Assembly: GCA_018715465.1 (NCBI GenBank)
Contig: DVLN01000050.1
Span: forward strand, 1-35,697
Source of the DNA: Candidatus Faecivivens stercorigallinarum
GTDB taxonomy: Bacteria; Bacillota; Clostridia; Oscillospirales; Ruminococcaceae
Length of the DNA: 35,697 nt
Reading direction: 5' to 3'
A program made the position numbers and the translations under genes. Under the pieces are notes generated by a model, which was given only the letters and a program-made list of their open reading frames with translations, was not told where the DNA came from and made no database searches. Positions 1 to 7,736 of the stretch are shown piece after piece. Each line of letters begins with the position of its first letter. The first letter of the stretch is position 1.

Positions 1-87
1 CAATTGAATCTAACCTTCTGCCGACTCCGTTTCCTTTTTTCCCAGTCCATATGTTCCGCCAAAAAAAGCCGATCGGATGAAAAAAAA

Positions 88-120
88 TTCCTATTCAGCT
101 TCCTTTTTTTATGGTAAAAT
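88..120 (+). promoter_or_regulatory. possible promoter of the eda-kdgK operon
   Basis: The A/T-rich stretch before eda holds TATGGTAAAAT at 110-120, which can be read as a -10 region (TAAAAT at 115-120). No convincing -35 is visible; TATTCA at 92-97 has the right spacing but matches poorly. The rest of bases 1-165 carries no recognisable gene. Confidence 0.3.
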
Positions 121-165
121 ATCGTTAAGAATACCGCCGCTCTGCGGCAGAAGGAAGGAACTGTC

Positions 166-1017
166 ATGCTCACCCTTGACGCAATCAAACAATCTGCCTA
201 TTCGCTTGGGGTCATTCCGGTCATCCGAATTGAAGATGCCGCGCTCGCCCGTCCCCTTGCTGAGGCTCTGACAGCCGGTGGCCTGCCCGCAGCGGAAGTC
301 ACCTTCCGCACCGCCGCTGCGGCGGATGCCATTGCAGCGATGCGGGAAGCCTTCCCCGACATGCTGATCTGTGCCGGCACCGTCCTGACAAAACAGCAGG
401 CCGACGACGCCGTCAGAAGCGGCGCAAGCTTTGTTGTCTCTCCCGGCCTCAACCCGGAGGTCGTCACCCACTGTCTCGAACACGACATCCCGATTATCCC
501 CGGATGCGCAACTCCTTCTGATATTGAACGGGCACTCTCACTGGGACTGGACACCGTCAAATTCTTCCCAGCCGAAGCAAATGGCGGCATCGCTGCAATC
601 AAAGCGATTGCAGCCCCCTACGGTCAGGTAAGCTTTATGCCGACCGGCGGGATCAATGCCGTCAATCTGAGCAGCTATCTTGCGTTTAAGAAGGTGCTTT
701 GCTGCGGCGGCAGCTTTATGGTACCTGGTTCGGCACTTGCGGCCGCGGATTTTGCCACCATTACGGCGCTGACCCGTCAGGCGGTTGTCTCGGTCCACCA
801 GCTGAAGCTGACCAGCCTTTCCCGCCCCGGTGATGAGGACACCCTTTCGATGCTGCTGGGGATGGATGGCCGCTATCCGGTCTATACAACGGCAAATCTG
901 CAACGTCTCAAAGGCTATCTGACGCTGACAGGCATCCCGTTTACCCCCGGCGAAGATGCAATTCTTGCGCAGGCGGGCGGTCAGACGGTCATCATCCGGC
1001 AGCAGACTGCGGATTAA
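166..1017 (+). CDS. eda: KDPG / 4-hydroxy-2-oxoglutarate aldolase (Eda)
   Basis: Class I aldolase that cleaves 2-keto-3-deoxy-6-phosphogluconate to pyruvate and glyceraldehyde-3-phosphate in the cytoplasm. The TIM-barrel motifs are present: E44 and R48 in EVTFRT, AGTVLT at 70-75, PGCATPSD near 112-119, and the Schiff-base lysine K132 in VKFFPAE. The ATG at 166 follows AAGGAAGG at 151-158. The protein is 283 residues against about 205-215 for the usual family member. The extra 70 or so C-terminal residues (from about 212) are soluble and unlike the barrel; their end (YLTLTGIPFTPGEDAIL) vaguely recalls a shortened VOC/glyoxalase-like tail seen on some Firmicutes Eda proteins, but that is inference. 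kdgK starts 15 bases downstream, so KDG is phosphorylated and then cleaved by products of one transcript. Family assignment is secure; the physiological source sugar (uronates, pectin) is inferred. Confidence 0.93.
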   Translation: MLTLDAIKQSAYSLGVIPVIRIEDAALARPLAEALTAGGLPAAEVTFRTAAAADAIAAMREAFPDMLICAGTVLTKQQADDAVRSGASFVVSPGLNPEVVTHCLEHDIPIIPGCATPSDIERALSLGLDTVKFFPAEANGGIAAIKAIAAPYGQVSFMPTGGINAVNLSSYLAFKKVLCCGGSFMVPGSALAAADFATITALTRQAVVSVHQLKLTSLSRPGDEDTLSMLLGMDGRYPVYTTANLQRLKGYLTLTGIPFTPGEDAILAQAGGQTVIIRQQTAD

Positions 1018-1032
1018 GGAGGAATCAACATC

Positions 1033-2052
1033 ATGAAAACTGTAGCATTTGGAGAAATCATGCTGCGGCTCTCACCGCCCGGCTACAGCCGATTTGTACA
1101 GGCTTCCCAGTTTGACGTCGTCTATGGCGGCGGCGAGGCAAATGTCGCGGTAATGCTGGCCCAGTGCGGGCTGGAATCGGAATTTGTCACCGCATTGCCG
1201 GCGCATGAACTGGGACAGTGTGCGGTCAATGCCCTGCGGCGGTACGGGGCCGGTACCGGCCACATTCTCCGTCAGGGACCGCGCCTGGGTATCTATTATA
1301 TTGAAACCGGCGCTTCCCAGCGGGCGTCAAAGGTCATCTACGACCGTGCCGGTTCGTCGATTGCCGTAGCGCAGGCTTCTGATTTTGACTGGGACATCAT
1401 CCTGTCCGGCGCCAGCTGGTTCCATTTTTCCGGCATCACCCCCGCAATCAGCCCCGAGATGGCAAAAGCGGTGCAGAACGCCTGTCAGGCAGCTAAACGG
1501 CTTGGAGTCAAAGTCAGCTGCGACCTCAACTACCGCAGTAAGATGTGGACGGTCGAACAGGCCCGCGCGGTCATGCAGCCGCTGATGGAATCGGTTGACC
1601 TGTTGATCGCCAACGAGGAGCACATCCGCACGATCCTGGAAATCGACACCCATTCGCTGCCGGTCGAGGACACCAACCTGACCCGTGAAGGCTGTCTGCA
1701 AGCCGCCGAAATGGTCAACAGCCGGTATCATATCCCGGCCATTGCGCTGACTCAGCGGCGGAGCCTGTCGGCGAGTGACAACCGTTTCAAGGGGATGCTC
1801 TGGAAAGAGGGGGAAGCCGCTTTCTCTCCCCAGCACACGATGCACATTGTCGACCGCGTCGGCAGCGGCGATTCTTTCTCGGCCGGAATCCTGAACGGGC
1901 TGCAAAAGGGCTGGAGTGTACAGCAGACGGTGGACTTTGCAGCTGCAGCCTGCTGTCTGAAACACAGCGTTCCCGGCGACTTCAATCTCTGTGACGAAGC
2001 GGAAATTCTGGCGCTGGCGGGCGGTGACGGCTCGGGAAGCGTCCAGCGGTAA
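1033..2052 (+). CDS. kdgK: 2-dehydro-3-deoxygluconokinase (PfkB family)
   Basis: ATP-dependent kinase that phosphorylates 2-keto-3-deoxygluconate to KDPG, the substrate of the upstream Eda. It is 339 residues, the normal PfkB length. The N-terminus (FGEIMLRLSPPG, then YGGGEANVAVMLAQCG at 31-46) is typical of KDG kinases, and the second PfkB signature reads DRVGSGDSFSAG at 274-285, with D280 as catalytic base. The segment SKVIYDRAGSSIA at 99-111 also fits KDG-kinase substrate-binding loops. AAGGAGGA at 1016-1023 overlaps the eda stop codon and sits 9 bases from the ATG, which indicates translational coupling. The gene ends just before a strong terminator. Related sugar kinases (fructokinase, ribokinase) are possible, but the neighbour makes KDG kinase by far the best call. 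Confidence 0.93.
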   Translation: MKTVAFGEIMLRLSPPGYSRFVQASQFDVVYGGGEANVAVMLAQCGLESEFVTALPAHELGQCAVNALRRYGAGTGHILRQGPRLGIYYIETGASQRASKVIYDRAGSSIAVAQASDFDWDIILSGASWFHFSGITPAISPEMAKAVQNACQAAKRLGVKVSCDLNYRSKMWTVEQARAVMQPLMESVDLLIANEEHIRTILEIDTHSLPVEDTNLTREGCLQAAEMVNSRYHIPAIALTQRRSLSASDNRFKGMLWKEGEAAFSPQHTMHIVDRVGSGDSFSAGILNGLQKGWSVQQTVDFAAAACCLKHSVPGDFNLCDEAEILALAGGDGSGSVQR

Positions 2053-2068
2053 AACATCAACAGATATA

Positions 2069-2106
2069 GAAAATGCCTGTACGGAAAAGACCGCACAGGC
2101 ATTTTC
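2069..2106. terminator. bidirectional intrinsic terminator
   Basis: A perfect 12-bp stem, GAAAATGCCTGT (2069-2080) with ACAGGCATTTTC (2095-2106), separated by a 14-base loop. The A/T-rich outer ends give a U-tract on either strand. It lies between kdgK (+) and the convergent gene ending at 2120 (-), so it can end both transcripts. Confidence 0.85.
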
Positions 2107-2119
2107 ATTTACCGGGAAA

Positions 2120-2992
2120 TTACCCGTTTTTATGCTGAATATCGTAGTCGACGTCATAATAAGGACGGTTATCCTGATATTCCGGGTTGGTCGCACTGAT
2201 GATGTTGTTGACAAAGTCCAGCGCCCGGTCCAGTTCTGCCCGGTTTTCCTCATTATCCTTTGCCGAATTTCCGAGGTAGCGTACGCAGATGAAGTACCGG
2301 CGTTCGGAATAGCCTTCTACCTCAACCGAAGCCAGCGACGGCAGATGCCAGGTTTCGCCCAGCGGATGGTCGGTGATATCAATTTTATCACCGCTGACAT
2401 AGTCGACATCCGGGTAGAGTTCGCCGAAGTCGATAAACATGCTTTCTCCTTCGGTACCGCCCATCACGATATCATAGGTATAGTCATCCAGAATATAGAC
2501 CAGCTGGGAACCGGCCGACAGTTCGGCAATGAACTTCTGATAATAAGCGTTGGCCATCTCGATATCTTCCATGCTGAAATAGGATTCACTCGCCGAAATA
2601 TTGATCTCGCCATCGCCGTTATAGTCGGCAGCATACGCTGCGAGGTCGCCGTCCAGCGCATCGGTAAAATAGCTGACGCCGGTATAGGTTGCAATTCCGA
2701 TCGAGAGATCCGGTTTGGGGGCAAAAAAAACATCCTTGATAAACCAGACTGCCAGAACACCAAACAGAACGGTCATCCAGGTACGCATCTTATAATGGTA
2801 CCAATAGTTTTTCCATTTCTGCTTGAAGGTCTTGGGACGGAGCTCCTCTTCTTGTTCAAAGGTAAGCCCTTCTCCTTCGGCAAGCTGTCTCCCTTCCTGT
2901 GCCGCCTGGCGCATTTTTTTGAGTTCGATCAGTTCCTGCATTTCCTTGCGGCGCTGTTCCTGTTCCGTCAGACGTCTTTTCTTTTTAGCCAT
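2120..2992 (-). CDS. membrane-anchored protein of unknown function
   Basis: Not recognised as a characterised family. The 290-residue product has three parts. Residues 1-65 are highly charged (Lys/Arg/Glu/Gln) and probably form a cytoplasmic helix or coiled coil. A single membrane segment lies at about 69-90 (MRTWMTVLFGVLAVWFIKDV). About 195 residues are predicted outside the cell and are rich in Asp, Tyr and Ser. Just after the membrane, DYNGDGEIN (about 123-131) resembles the first nine positions of an EF-hand or dockerin calcium loop, but position 12 is Ala, so calcium binding is doubtful. The start is placed at 2992 because GAAAGGA (3001-3007) is 8 bases upstream; an earlier ATG at 3001 would abut the ribosome binding site. 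A good promoter lies upstream. The gene is monocistronic and ends at a shared terminator. Confidence 0.75.
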   Translation of the reverse strand: MAKKKRRLTEQEQRRKEMQELIELKKMRQAAQEGRQLAEGEGLTFEQEEELRPKTFKQKWKNYWYHYKMRTWMTVLFGVLAVWFIKDVFFAPKPDLSIGIATYTGVSYFTDALDGDLAAYAADYNGDGEINISASESYFSMEDIEMANAYYQKFIAELSAGSQLVYILDDYTYDIVMGGTEGESMFIDFGELYPDVDYVSGDKIDITDHPLGETWHLPSLASVEVEGYSERRYFICVRYLGNSAKDNEENRAELDRALDFVNNIISATNPEYQDNRPYYDVDYDIQHKNG

Positions 2993-3008
2993 CACCGTCA
3001 TCCTTTCA

Positions 3009-3034
3009 CTGTCGCCGGCAACCGCCGCCGACAG
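3009..3034 (-). other. leader hairpin next to the ribosome binding site
   Basis: CTGTCG (3029-3034) pairs with CGACAG (3009-3014), with a further CGG/CCG pairing inside across a G-G mismatch. The hairpin sits just upstream of the GAAAGGA site of the gene starting at 2992 and could modulate its translation. No function is shown by the sequence alone. Confidence 0.35.
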
Positions 3035-3106
3035 CTGTTGTCCTGAACCTGAAGCAACCTTCCACCCGCAGAGGGGCAGAAGGCTTTTTCTCAGCTGTTT
3101 CTGAAC

Positions 3107-3135
3107 ATTATACCAGCATCCGATGCAAAAATCAA
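3107..3135 (-). promoter_or_regulatory. sigma-A-type promoter for the membrane-anchored protein
   Basis: Reading the minus strand, TTGATT (3130-3135), a 17-base spacer, then a perfect TATAAT (3107-3112). It implies a leader of about 100 bases before the start at 2992, and a transcript independent of the AraC gene upstream. Confidence 0.75.
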
Positions 3136-3196
3136 CCGACCAGCGCCATTATTCAGAAAAAATTCCCAATGAGCAAACTAACCATCCAAAATTCGC

Positions 3197-4051
3197 TCAT
3201 AGTTTCCGATCTGTCCCGCTGTCTTTTCGGTAGTCGCGCGGAGAGCAGCCGCAAGCATTTTTAAAAACCCGGTTAAACGTCTTGGCATTCTGAAAGCCTG
3301 ACTGAACGATCACCTCAGTGACCGGCAGGCCGGTCGTCAGCAGCAGCTGACAGGCCTTCCGCAGCCGAAGTTCGGTCAGATACTGGTGAAAATGAATACC
3401 AGTATGACTGCGGAAAAAGCGGGAGAAGTAGTTCATGTTAAAACCAATCACATCCGCACATTCCTTGAGCGAGATATCCTGTGTATAGTTATCCACCAAA
3501 AATGCCAGTGCCTTTTTAAGAAGGTCATCCCGGCTGTCCCGCCTGGCCATATTCTCCTCACAGGCAGGCAATTCCCGCAAGACCAGCAGAGACAGCTGGT
3601 ACAGCACACCGCGAACCGCAGTCTGCCAGCCATGTGACCGGACTTCAGTTTCCTCCACCAGCTGTCTTACCAGTGACCGAAATTGCTGTGCAGTCTGCTC
3701 TTGCCACTGTCGGGAACAGCGCTGTATCTCCCGCGGCCAGAGCTCCCTGCCCTGTGCCGGACCACCGTCCACCAGCAGCGGCTGCACCATCCGCGGCGCA
3801 AACCGCACAGAAACCCAGCATGCCCCAGCTTCGGAAGTCAGGCAGTGAACCTCTCCGCTGCCGATCAGCAGCAGGTCGTCTTCCGCGAGCTGGTATTCCC
3901 TGCCCGGCATTGTAACACAAATCGTCCCCTGACCGACCAGCAGCAGTTCCACCGCATCATGCCAATGATAAAGACGGCTGCTTTCCGTCTGGACCTCCGC
4001 TTCAAACGGAAAATCCGGGCGGAGCAGCTGTCCTTGAAAAATCGTATCCAT
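3197..4051 (-). CDS. AraC-family transcriptional regulator
   Basis: A 284-residue DNA-binding regulator. The N-terminal half is a cupin-type sensor (YHWHDAVELLLVGQGTI, then EDDLLLIGSGEVHCL), as in sugar-responsive AraC proteins. The C-terminal 100 residues hold the two helix-turn-helix units: DISLKECADVIGFNMNYFSR, and later the PVTEVIVQSGFQNAKTFNRV helix followed by CSPRDYRK. The start is set at 4051 because AAAAGGAG (4059-4066) is 7 bases upstream; an in-frame ATG at 4141 has no such site and would add 30 residues unlike the family. It lies 132 bases behind asnB with no clear terminator between, so it may be partly cotranscribed. The regulated genes cannot be told from the sequence; the nearby eda-kdgK operon is a reasonable but unproven candidate. 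Confidence 0.88.
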   Translation of the reverse strand: MDTIFQGQLLRPDFPFEAEVQTESSRLYHWHDAVELLLVGQGTICVTMPGREYQLAEDDLLLIGSGEVHCLTSEAGACWVSVRFAPRMVQPLLVDGGPAQGRELWPREIQRCSRQWQEQTAQQFRSLVRQLVEETEVRSHGWQTAVRGVLYQLSLLVLRELPACEENMARRDSRDDLLKKALAFLVDNYTQDISLKECADVIGFNMNYFSRFFRSHTGIHFHQYLTELRLRKACQLLLTTGLPVTEVIVQSGFQNAKTFNRVFKNACGCSPRDYRKDSGTDRKL

Positions 4052-4183
4052 ATTCCCACTCCTTTTCCGCCGTCCCAAAAGGACGCCGGAATACGGCACC
4101 AGCGCCGGCCTTTTCGGCTCTTTTCGCCAGTCCCGCATCATCTGAAGGCGGTGACAGATCCCGCCTGTTCAATCCCAAAATAC

Positions 4184-6070
4184 TTACAGTTCGCCGGCGA
4201 GAATTCTCTTTTTCGTCTCTTCCGCGTCGGCAACATACAGCCGGTACCATGTGATAAAAACGAGGATCGACCACAGTTTGCGGTAGTTGTCCGCTTTGCC
4301 GCTGCGGTGGTCTTCCAGCATCCTGAGAGCCGCCTGTTTGTCGATATATTCATCCGCCTTGGAATTGAGGATGATATCCCTTGCCCATTCATACAGCTCA
4401 TTTTTCAGCCATACCCGGACAGGAACCGGATATCCCAGCTTGGGACGCATGAAGGTTTCAGGGTTGACATAATCTTTAAAAGCGTACCGCAGCAGGTATT
4501 TGGTGGTACCCTCCCGCAGTTTTTCATCCACCGACAGGTTGGACGCAAACTTCCAGACCTCACGGTCAAGGAACGGCACCCTGACTTCCAGTGAATGCGC
4601 CATCGACAACCGGTCGCCCTTAACCAGAATATCGCCTCTGAGCCAGGTCATCAGGTCACAGTACTGCATCCTGATCATCGGGTGTTCCCCTTTGGTCTGG
4701 GCGAAGATATCACGGGTCAGTTCGGTATAGCTCTGAGAGGGGTTATAGGTCTTAAGGAACGGCTTTTTCTCCTTCTCATCAAACAGAAAAGCGTTGCCGA
4801 CATACCGGTCTTCCAGCCGGGTACCGGCACGATGGAAGAATGCCTTGCCCTTGACCCCATCCGGCCAGATCGCCGAGATGCCGCGGCAGGCAGCCTTGAA
4901 AATAGCCGGCGCATTCTCAAACCGCCCCGACAGCTGGGAATCTTTATAGAACTTGTATCCACCGAACAGCTCGTCCGAACCTTCGCCCGAAAGAATCGTC
5001 TTGACATACCGTGCAGCCTCTCCCGCAATCATATAGATTGCGACGGTTGACGGGTCAGCGACAGGGCTGTCCAGGCTCCAGACCACCCGTTCAAAGGCAT
5101 CCCGGAACTGTTCACAGTTGCCCTTGAGTTTGATATGTTCGACATTGAGGTGTTTTGCGATCTCGCTCGCGTCGTCGATCTCGGAATAGGAGGCGACGTC
5201 AAAGCCGACAGTCAACGCCTTGATACCGGGATTGATACGGCTGGAAATTGCGGTTATGATCGCAGAGTCGATGCCCGACGACAGGAAGGTACCGACCTCG
5301 ACGTCGGAGATCATATGATACTCGACCGACTCGGTCAGCACCTTGCGCAGCCGCTCTGCCTTGCTCTCAAAGCTCTCGCGGGTCGGAGTCTGGAAACGGT
5401 AATCCTCATACTGGACGATCTTTTCAATCCCGTCCTTGTTCAGCAGCATATAATGAGAAGCCTCCAGCACCGAAACCTTACCGCTGATGGTATGCGGCTC
5501 GGGGACATACTGGAAGGTAAAATAATGCTGCAGCATCTTCGGGTCAACGGTAAATCCGCCCATCTTTTCATCAAAGATAAACGCCTTCATCTCCGACGCA
5601 AAGATGACACCCGACTCGGTCTCACGATAGTACATCGGCTTGATACCAAACGGGTCACGGCCGACAAAACAGTTTTTCTGTTCGCCGTCATAAATCATAA
5701 TCGCGAACATACCCCGCAGCATTTTAATAAAGTCCGGGCCATGTTTCCGATAGAGCGCGACCAGTACCTCAATTTCCGAGTTGGTATGGAACTCCACACC
5801 CTCTTCCAGCAGCGGCTTACGCAGATCGCGATAGTTATAAATCTCTCCATTGAAAACGGCGGTAAACCGTCCGTCAGGAGAGGTATACGGCTGAGAGCCG
5901 GTGTCCAGGTCGATGATCGACAACCGTCTGAAAGCGACACAGAAATTATCCCTCACAATAAAATCGCTCTCATCCGGTCCGCGATGGCGGATGGTATGAG
6001 ACATCGTCGTCAGCAGTTTCTCATCATTCAGCGAAGCATCCCGGTTAAACATTCCGACAAATCCGCACAC
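4184..6070 (-). CDS. asnB: asparagine synthetase B, glutamine-hydrolysing
   Basis: Makes asparagine from aspartate, ATP and glutamine. The 628-residue protein has an N-terminal class II glutamine amidotransferase domain (Cys2 followed by GFVGMFNR, RHRGPDES, FRRLSIIDL, NGEIYNYRDLR, VGRDPFGIKPMYY) and a C-terminal synthetase domain with the PP-loop LSSGIDSAI, SGEGSDELFGGYKF and GDRLSMAHSLEVRVPFLD. The nucleophile must be the first residue after the initiator Met, so the start is the GTG at 6068-6070, directly before TGC, with a GGAAAGGGG-like site about 9 bases upstream. A longer frame opening at 6184 would bury Cys2 inside the chain and is not the real start. It follows ftsZ by 129 bases. In some relatives AsnB-like enzymes amidate mDAP or other peptidoglycan residues, so its place behind the dcw cluster is suggestive, but plain asparagine synthesis is the default. 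Confidence 0.93.
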   Translation of the reverse strand: MCGFVGMFNRDASLNDEKLLTTMSHTIRHRGPDESDFIVRDNFCVAFRRLSIIDLDTGSQPYTSPDGRFTAVFNGEIYNYRDLRKPLLEEGVEFHTNSEIEVLVALYRKHGPDFIKMLRGMFAIMIYDGEQKNCFVGRDPFGIKPMYYRETESGVIFASEMKAFIFDEKMGGFTVDPKMLQHYFTFQYVPEPHTISGKVSVLEASHYMLLNKDGIEKIVQYEDYRFQTPTRESFESKAERLRKVLTESVEYHMISDVEVGTFLSSGIDSAIITAISSRINPGIKALTVGFDVASYSEIDDASEIAKHLNVEHIKLKGNCEQFRDAFERVVWSLDSPVADPSTVAIYMIAGEAARYVKTILSGEGSDELFGGYKFYKDSQLSGRFENAPAIFKAACRGISAIWPDGVKGKAFFHRAGTRLEDRYVGNAFLFDEKEKKPFLKTYNPSQSYTELTRDIFAQTKGEHPMIRMQYCDLMTWLRGDILVKGDRLSMAHSLEVRVPFLDREVWKFASNLSVDEKLREGTTKYLLRYAFKDYVNPETFMRPKLGYPVPVRVWLKNELYEWARDIILNSKADEYIDKQAALRMLEDHRSGKADNYRKLWSILVFITWYRLYVADAEETKKRILAGEL

Positions 6071-6143
6071 AAGCAAAAACCCCTTTCCAGTTTCCCCGCC
6101 CAAACCGGCACCTTTCCCCCGCGCCGGCGGGCCATCATACAAA

Positions 6144-6176
6144 TATCCTTCCCCGCACTGTAAACAGGGAAGGATA
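6144..6176 (-). other. hairpin between ftsZ and asnB
   Basis: A perfect 10-bp inverted repeat, TATCCTTCCC (6144-6153) with GGGAAGGATA (6167-6176), and a 13-base loop. There is no clean U-tract, so it may be a weak terminator, a processing site or an RNA-stability element rather than a full stop between ftsZ and asnB. Confidence 0.45.
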
Positions 6177-6199
6177 TACGTCATCGTACTATATGCAGT

Positions 6200-7396
6200 T
6201 TATTTATTGAAGATCGACAGCAACGAATCAAAATCCAGATCGTCGACATTGTTCGAGCTGGATACGGGTGTTTCCTTTACCGTCTCCTTGCGGACAGGCG
6301 TCTCAAAAGGAGAAGTCTTGGAAACAGTCGATTCTTCCGACTTGACAGACTTGGTGCCAGCAGCGGCAGTGCTGCCGGTAGAATTGGGTGCAGGTTTTGC
6401 AGCCGCTTCAGATACCGAAACAGAACCCGGTTCACGGTCAAATCCGGTCGCAATTACAGTAACGCGCATCTCATTTTCCAGCGTTTCGTCGTAAACGATA
6501 CCCCAGAAGATGATCGCCTCTTCGTCGACTGCCTGCTGGATCATCTGGGAGACATGGTCTGCATCCGAGAACAGCATGTCAGGCGACGCGGTGATATTGA
6601 CGATGACCGCCTTTGCACCCTCGATCGAGGTATCCAGCAGCGGGCTGGAAATTGCCATTGCGGCAGCCTTTTCCGCCATATCCTCGCCGGAAGCAGCACC
6701 CATACCCATATGCGCCAGGCCAGCGTTACGGATAACGCTGCACAGGTCTTCAAAGTCAAGGTTGACATAACCGCTGGTGGAAATCAGGTTGGAGATGGAA
6801 GAAATACCCTGTTTCAGAACATTGTCCGCCTCTTCAAATGCCTGTTTCATGCTCGCCTTTTTCAGGTCGATAACCTCACGGATACGGTCATTGGGGATAA
6901 CGACCAGCGAATCAACCTGCTCTTTGAGCATTTCAATGCCCTGAAGGGCATAGTTCATTCTTCTACGGCCCTCATAGCCAAACGGCTTGGTTACAACCGC
7001 AATCGTCAGGATATTCATTTCCCGGGCGATCTGTGCGACAACAGGAGCAGCACCGGTACCGGTTCCGCCGCCCATACCTGCGGTGATAAACAGCAGGTCG
7101 GTTCCCTGCAGTGCAGCAGCGATCTCCTCACGGTTTTCCTCAGCGGCCTTCATACCCATTTCCGGGTTGCCGCCGGCACCATGCCCCTGCGAGCTCTTAA
7201 TGCCGATCTGGATGGTCAGATCAGCCTTGGAGATATTCAGAACCTGTTTATCGGTGTTCACGGCGATAAATTCGACGCCTTCGACCCCATCCTCGACCAT
7301 GCGGTTAACCGCATTGCCGCCGGCGCCGCCAACACCGACTACCTTAATGTTTGTAGTTCTCTCGTCTTCGGTTTCCAGAGTAAATTTCACGTTCAT
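6200..7396 (-). CDS. ftsZ: cell division GTPase FtsZ
   Basis: The tubulin homologue that polymerises into the Z-ring at midcell. The 398-residue protein has the N-terminal nucleotide fold (IKVVGVGGAGGNAVNRM at 17-33), the tubulin signature GMGGGTGTGAAP at 107-118, NDRI in the T6 region, and a disordered Ser/Thr/Glu-rich linker from about 320. The extreme C-terminus reads DDLDFDSLLSIFNK, which keeps an acidic-hydrophobic pattern but not the usual DIPxFLR peptide that binds FtsA, SepF and others. The ATG at 7394-7396 is only 2 bases from AGGAGG, whereas a GTG two codons later (7388-7390) has the ideal 8-base spacing and may be the true start. It is the last division gene of the dcw cluster and has its own promoter and a long leader. 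Confidence 0.97.
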   Translation of the reverse strand: MNVKFTLETEDERTTNIKVVGVGGAGGNAVNRMVEDGVEGVEFIAVNTDKQVLNISKADLTIQIGIKSSQGHGAGGNPEMGMKAAEENREEIAAALQGTDLLFITAGMGGGTGTGAAPVVAQIAREMNILTIAVVTKPFGYEGRRRMNYALQGIEMLKEQVDSLVVIPNDRIREVIDLKKASMKQAFEEADNVLKQGISSISNLISTSGYVNLDFEDLCSVIRNAGLAHMGMGAASGEDMAEKAAAMAISSPLLDTSIEGAKAVIVNITASPDMLFSDADHVSQMIQQAVDEEAIIFWGIVYDETLENEMRVTVIATGFDREPGSVSVSEAAAKPAPNSTGSTAAAGTKSVKSEESTVSKTSPFETPVRKETVKETPVSSSNNVDDLDFDSLLSIFNK

Positions 7397-7603
7397 TTCC
7401 TCCTATGGAAAGAGCGGAGCAAAAGCCCACTTTTTCTCAGTCCGCTCCCTAATTTGACTTCCGGCTTTTATGGGCCATACGCTTTTATTTCCCAGAAAAG
7501 CGACTCACCGCACAGTTTGCGGCGCAGGGCCGGTGCATGACAGCCAGAGCGACCGTTTCCCTGTTCACTGTTCCAGGCATACCTGTCCGCTCTGAACCCA
7601 TGT
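7397..7603 (-). other. ftsZ 5' leader region
   Basis: The 340-base gap between ftsQ and ftsZ holds no convincing coding frame. The part transcribed ahead of ftsZ ends in a hairpin, GAGCGGA (7441-7447, minus strand) with TCCGCTC (7412-7418), just before the AGGAGG site at 7399-7404. This could tune FtsZ translation. No known riboswitch class was recognised. Confidence 0.4.
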
Positions 7604-7610
7604 TATAGCT

Positions 7611-7642
7611 ATTATGGTAACAGATTTATCAGAAAAGTGCAA
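7611..7642 (-). promoter_or_regulatory. probable ftsZ promoter
   Basis: On the minus strand TTGCAC (7637-7642) is followed after 17 bases by TACCAT (7614-7619), overlapping CATAAT (7611-7616). The -35 is good and the -10 is imperfect at 17-base spacing. It would give ftsZ a transcript separate from the upstream dcw genes, as is common for ftsZ. Confidence 0.5.
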
Positions 7643-7736
7643 GGGAAAAAATGCAAAATTCATCTTCGACGGCAAATTTTTTCTTGAATTGCTAACAAAT
7701 CACCTTTAATTTCCCCGAAAACAGATGAATTTACCA

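Noticed and set aside
2464..2763. Alternative frame inside the membrane-anchored protein gene
   Set aside because: Overlaps fully in another frame with composition unlike a protein and no initiation signal.
5135..6163. Long plus-strand frame opposite asnB
   Set aside because: Antisense shadow of asnB caused by GC-rich codon bias; no domain and no binding site.
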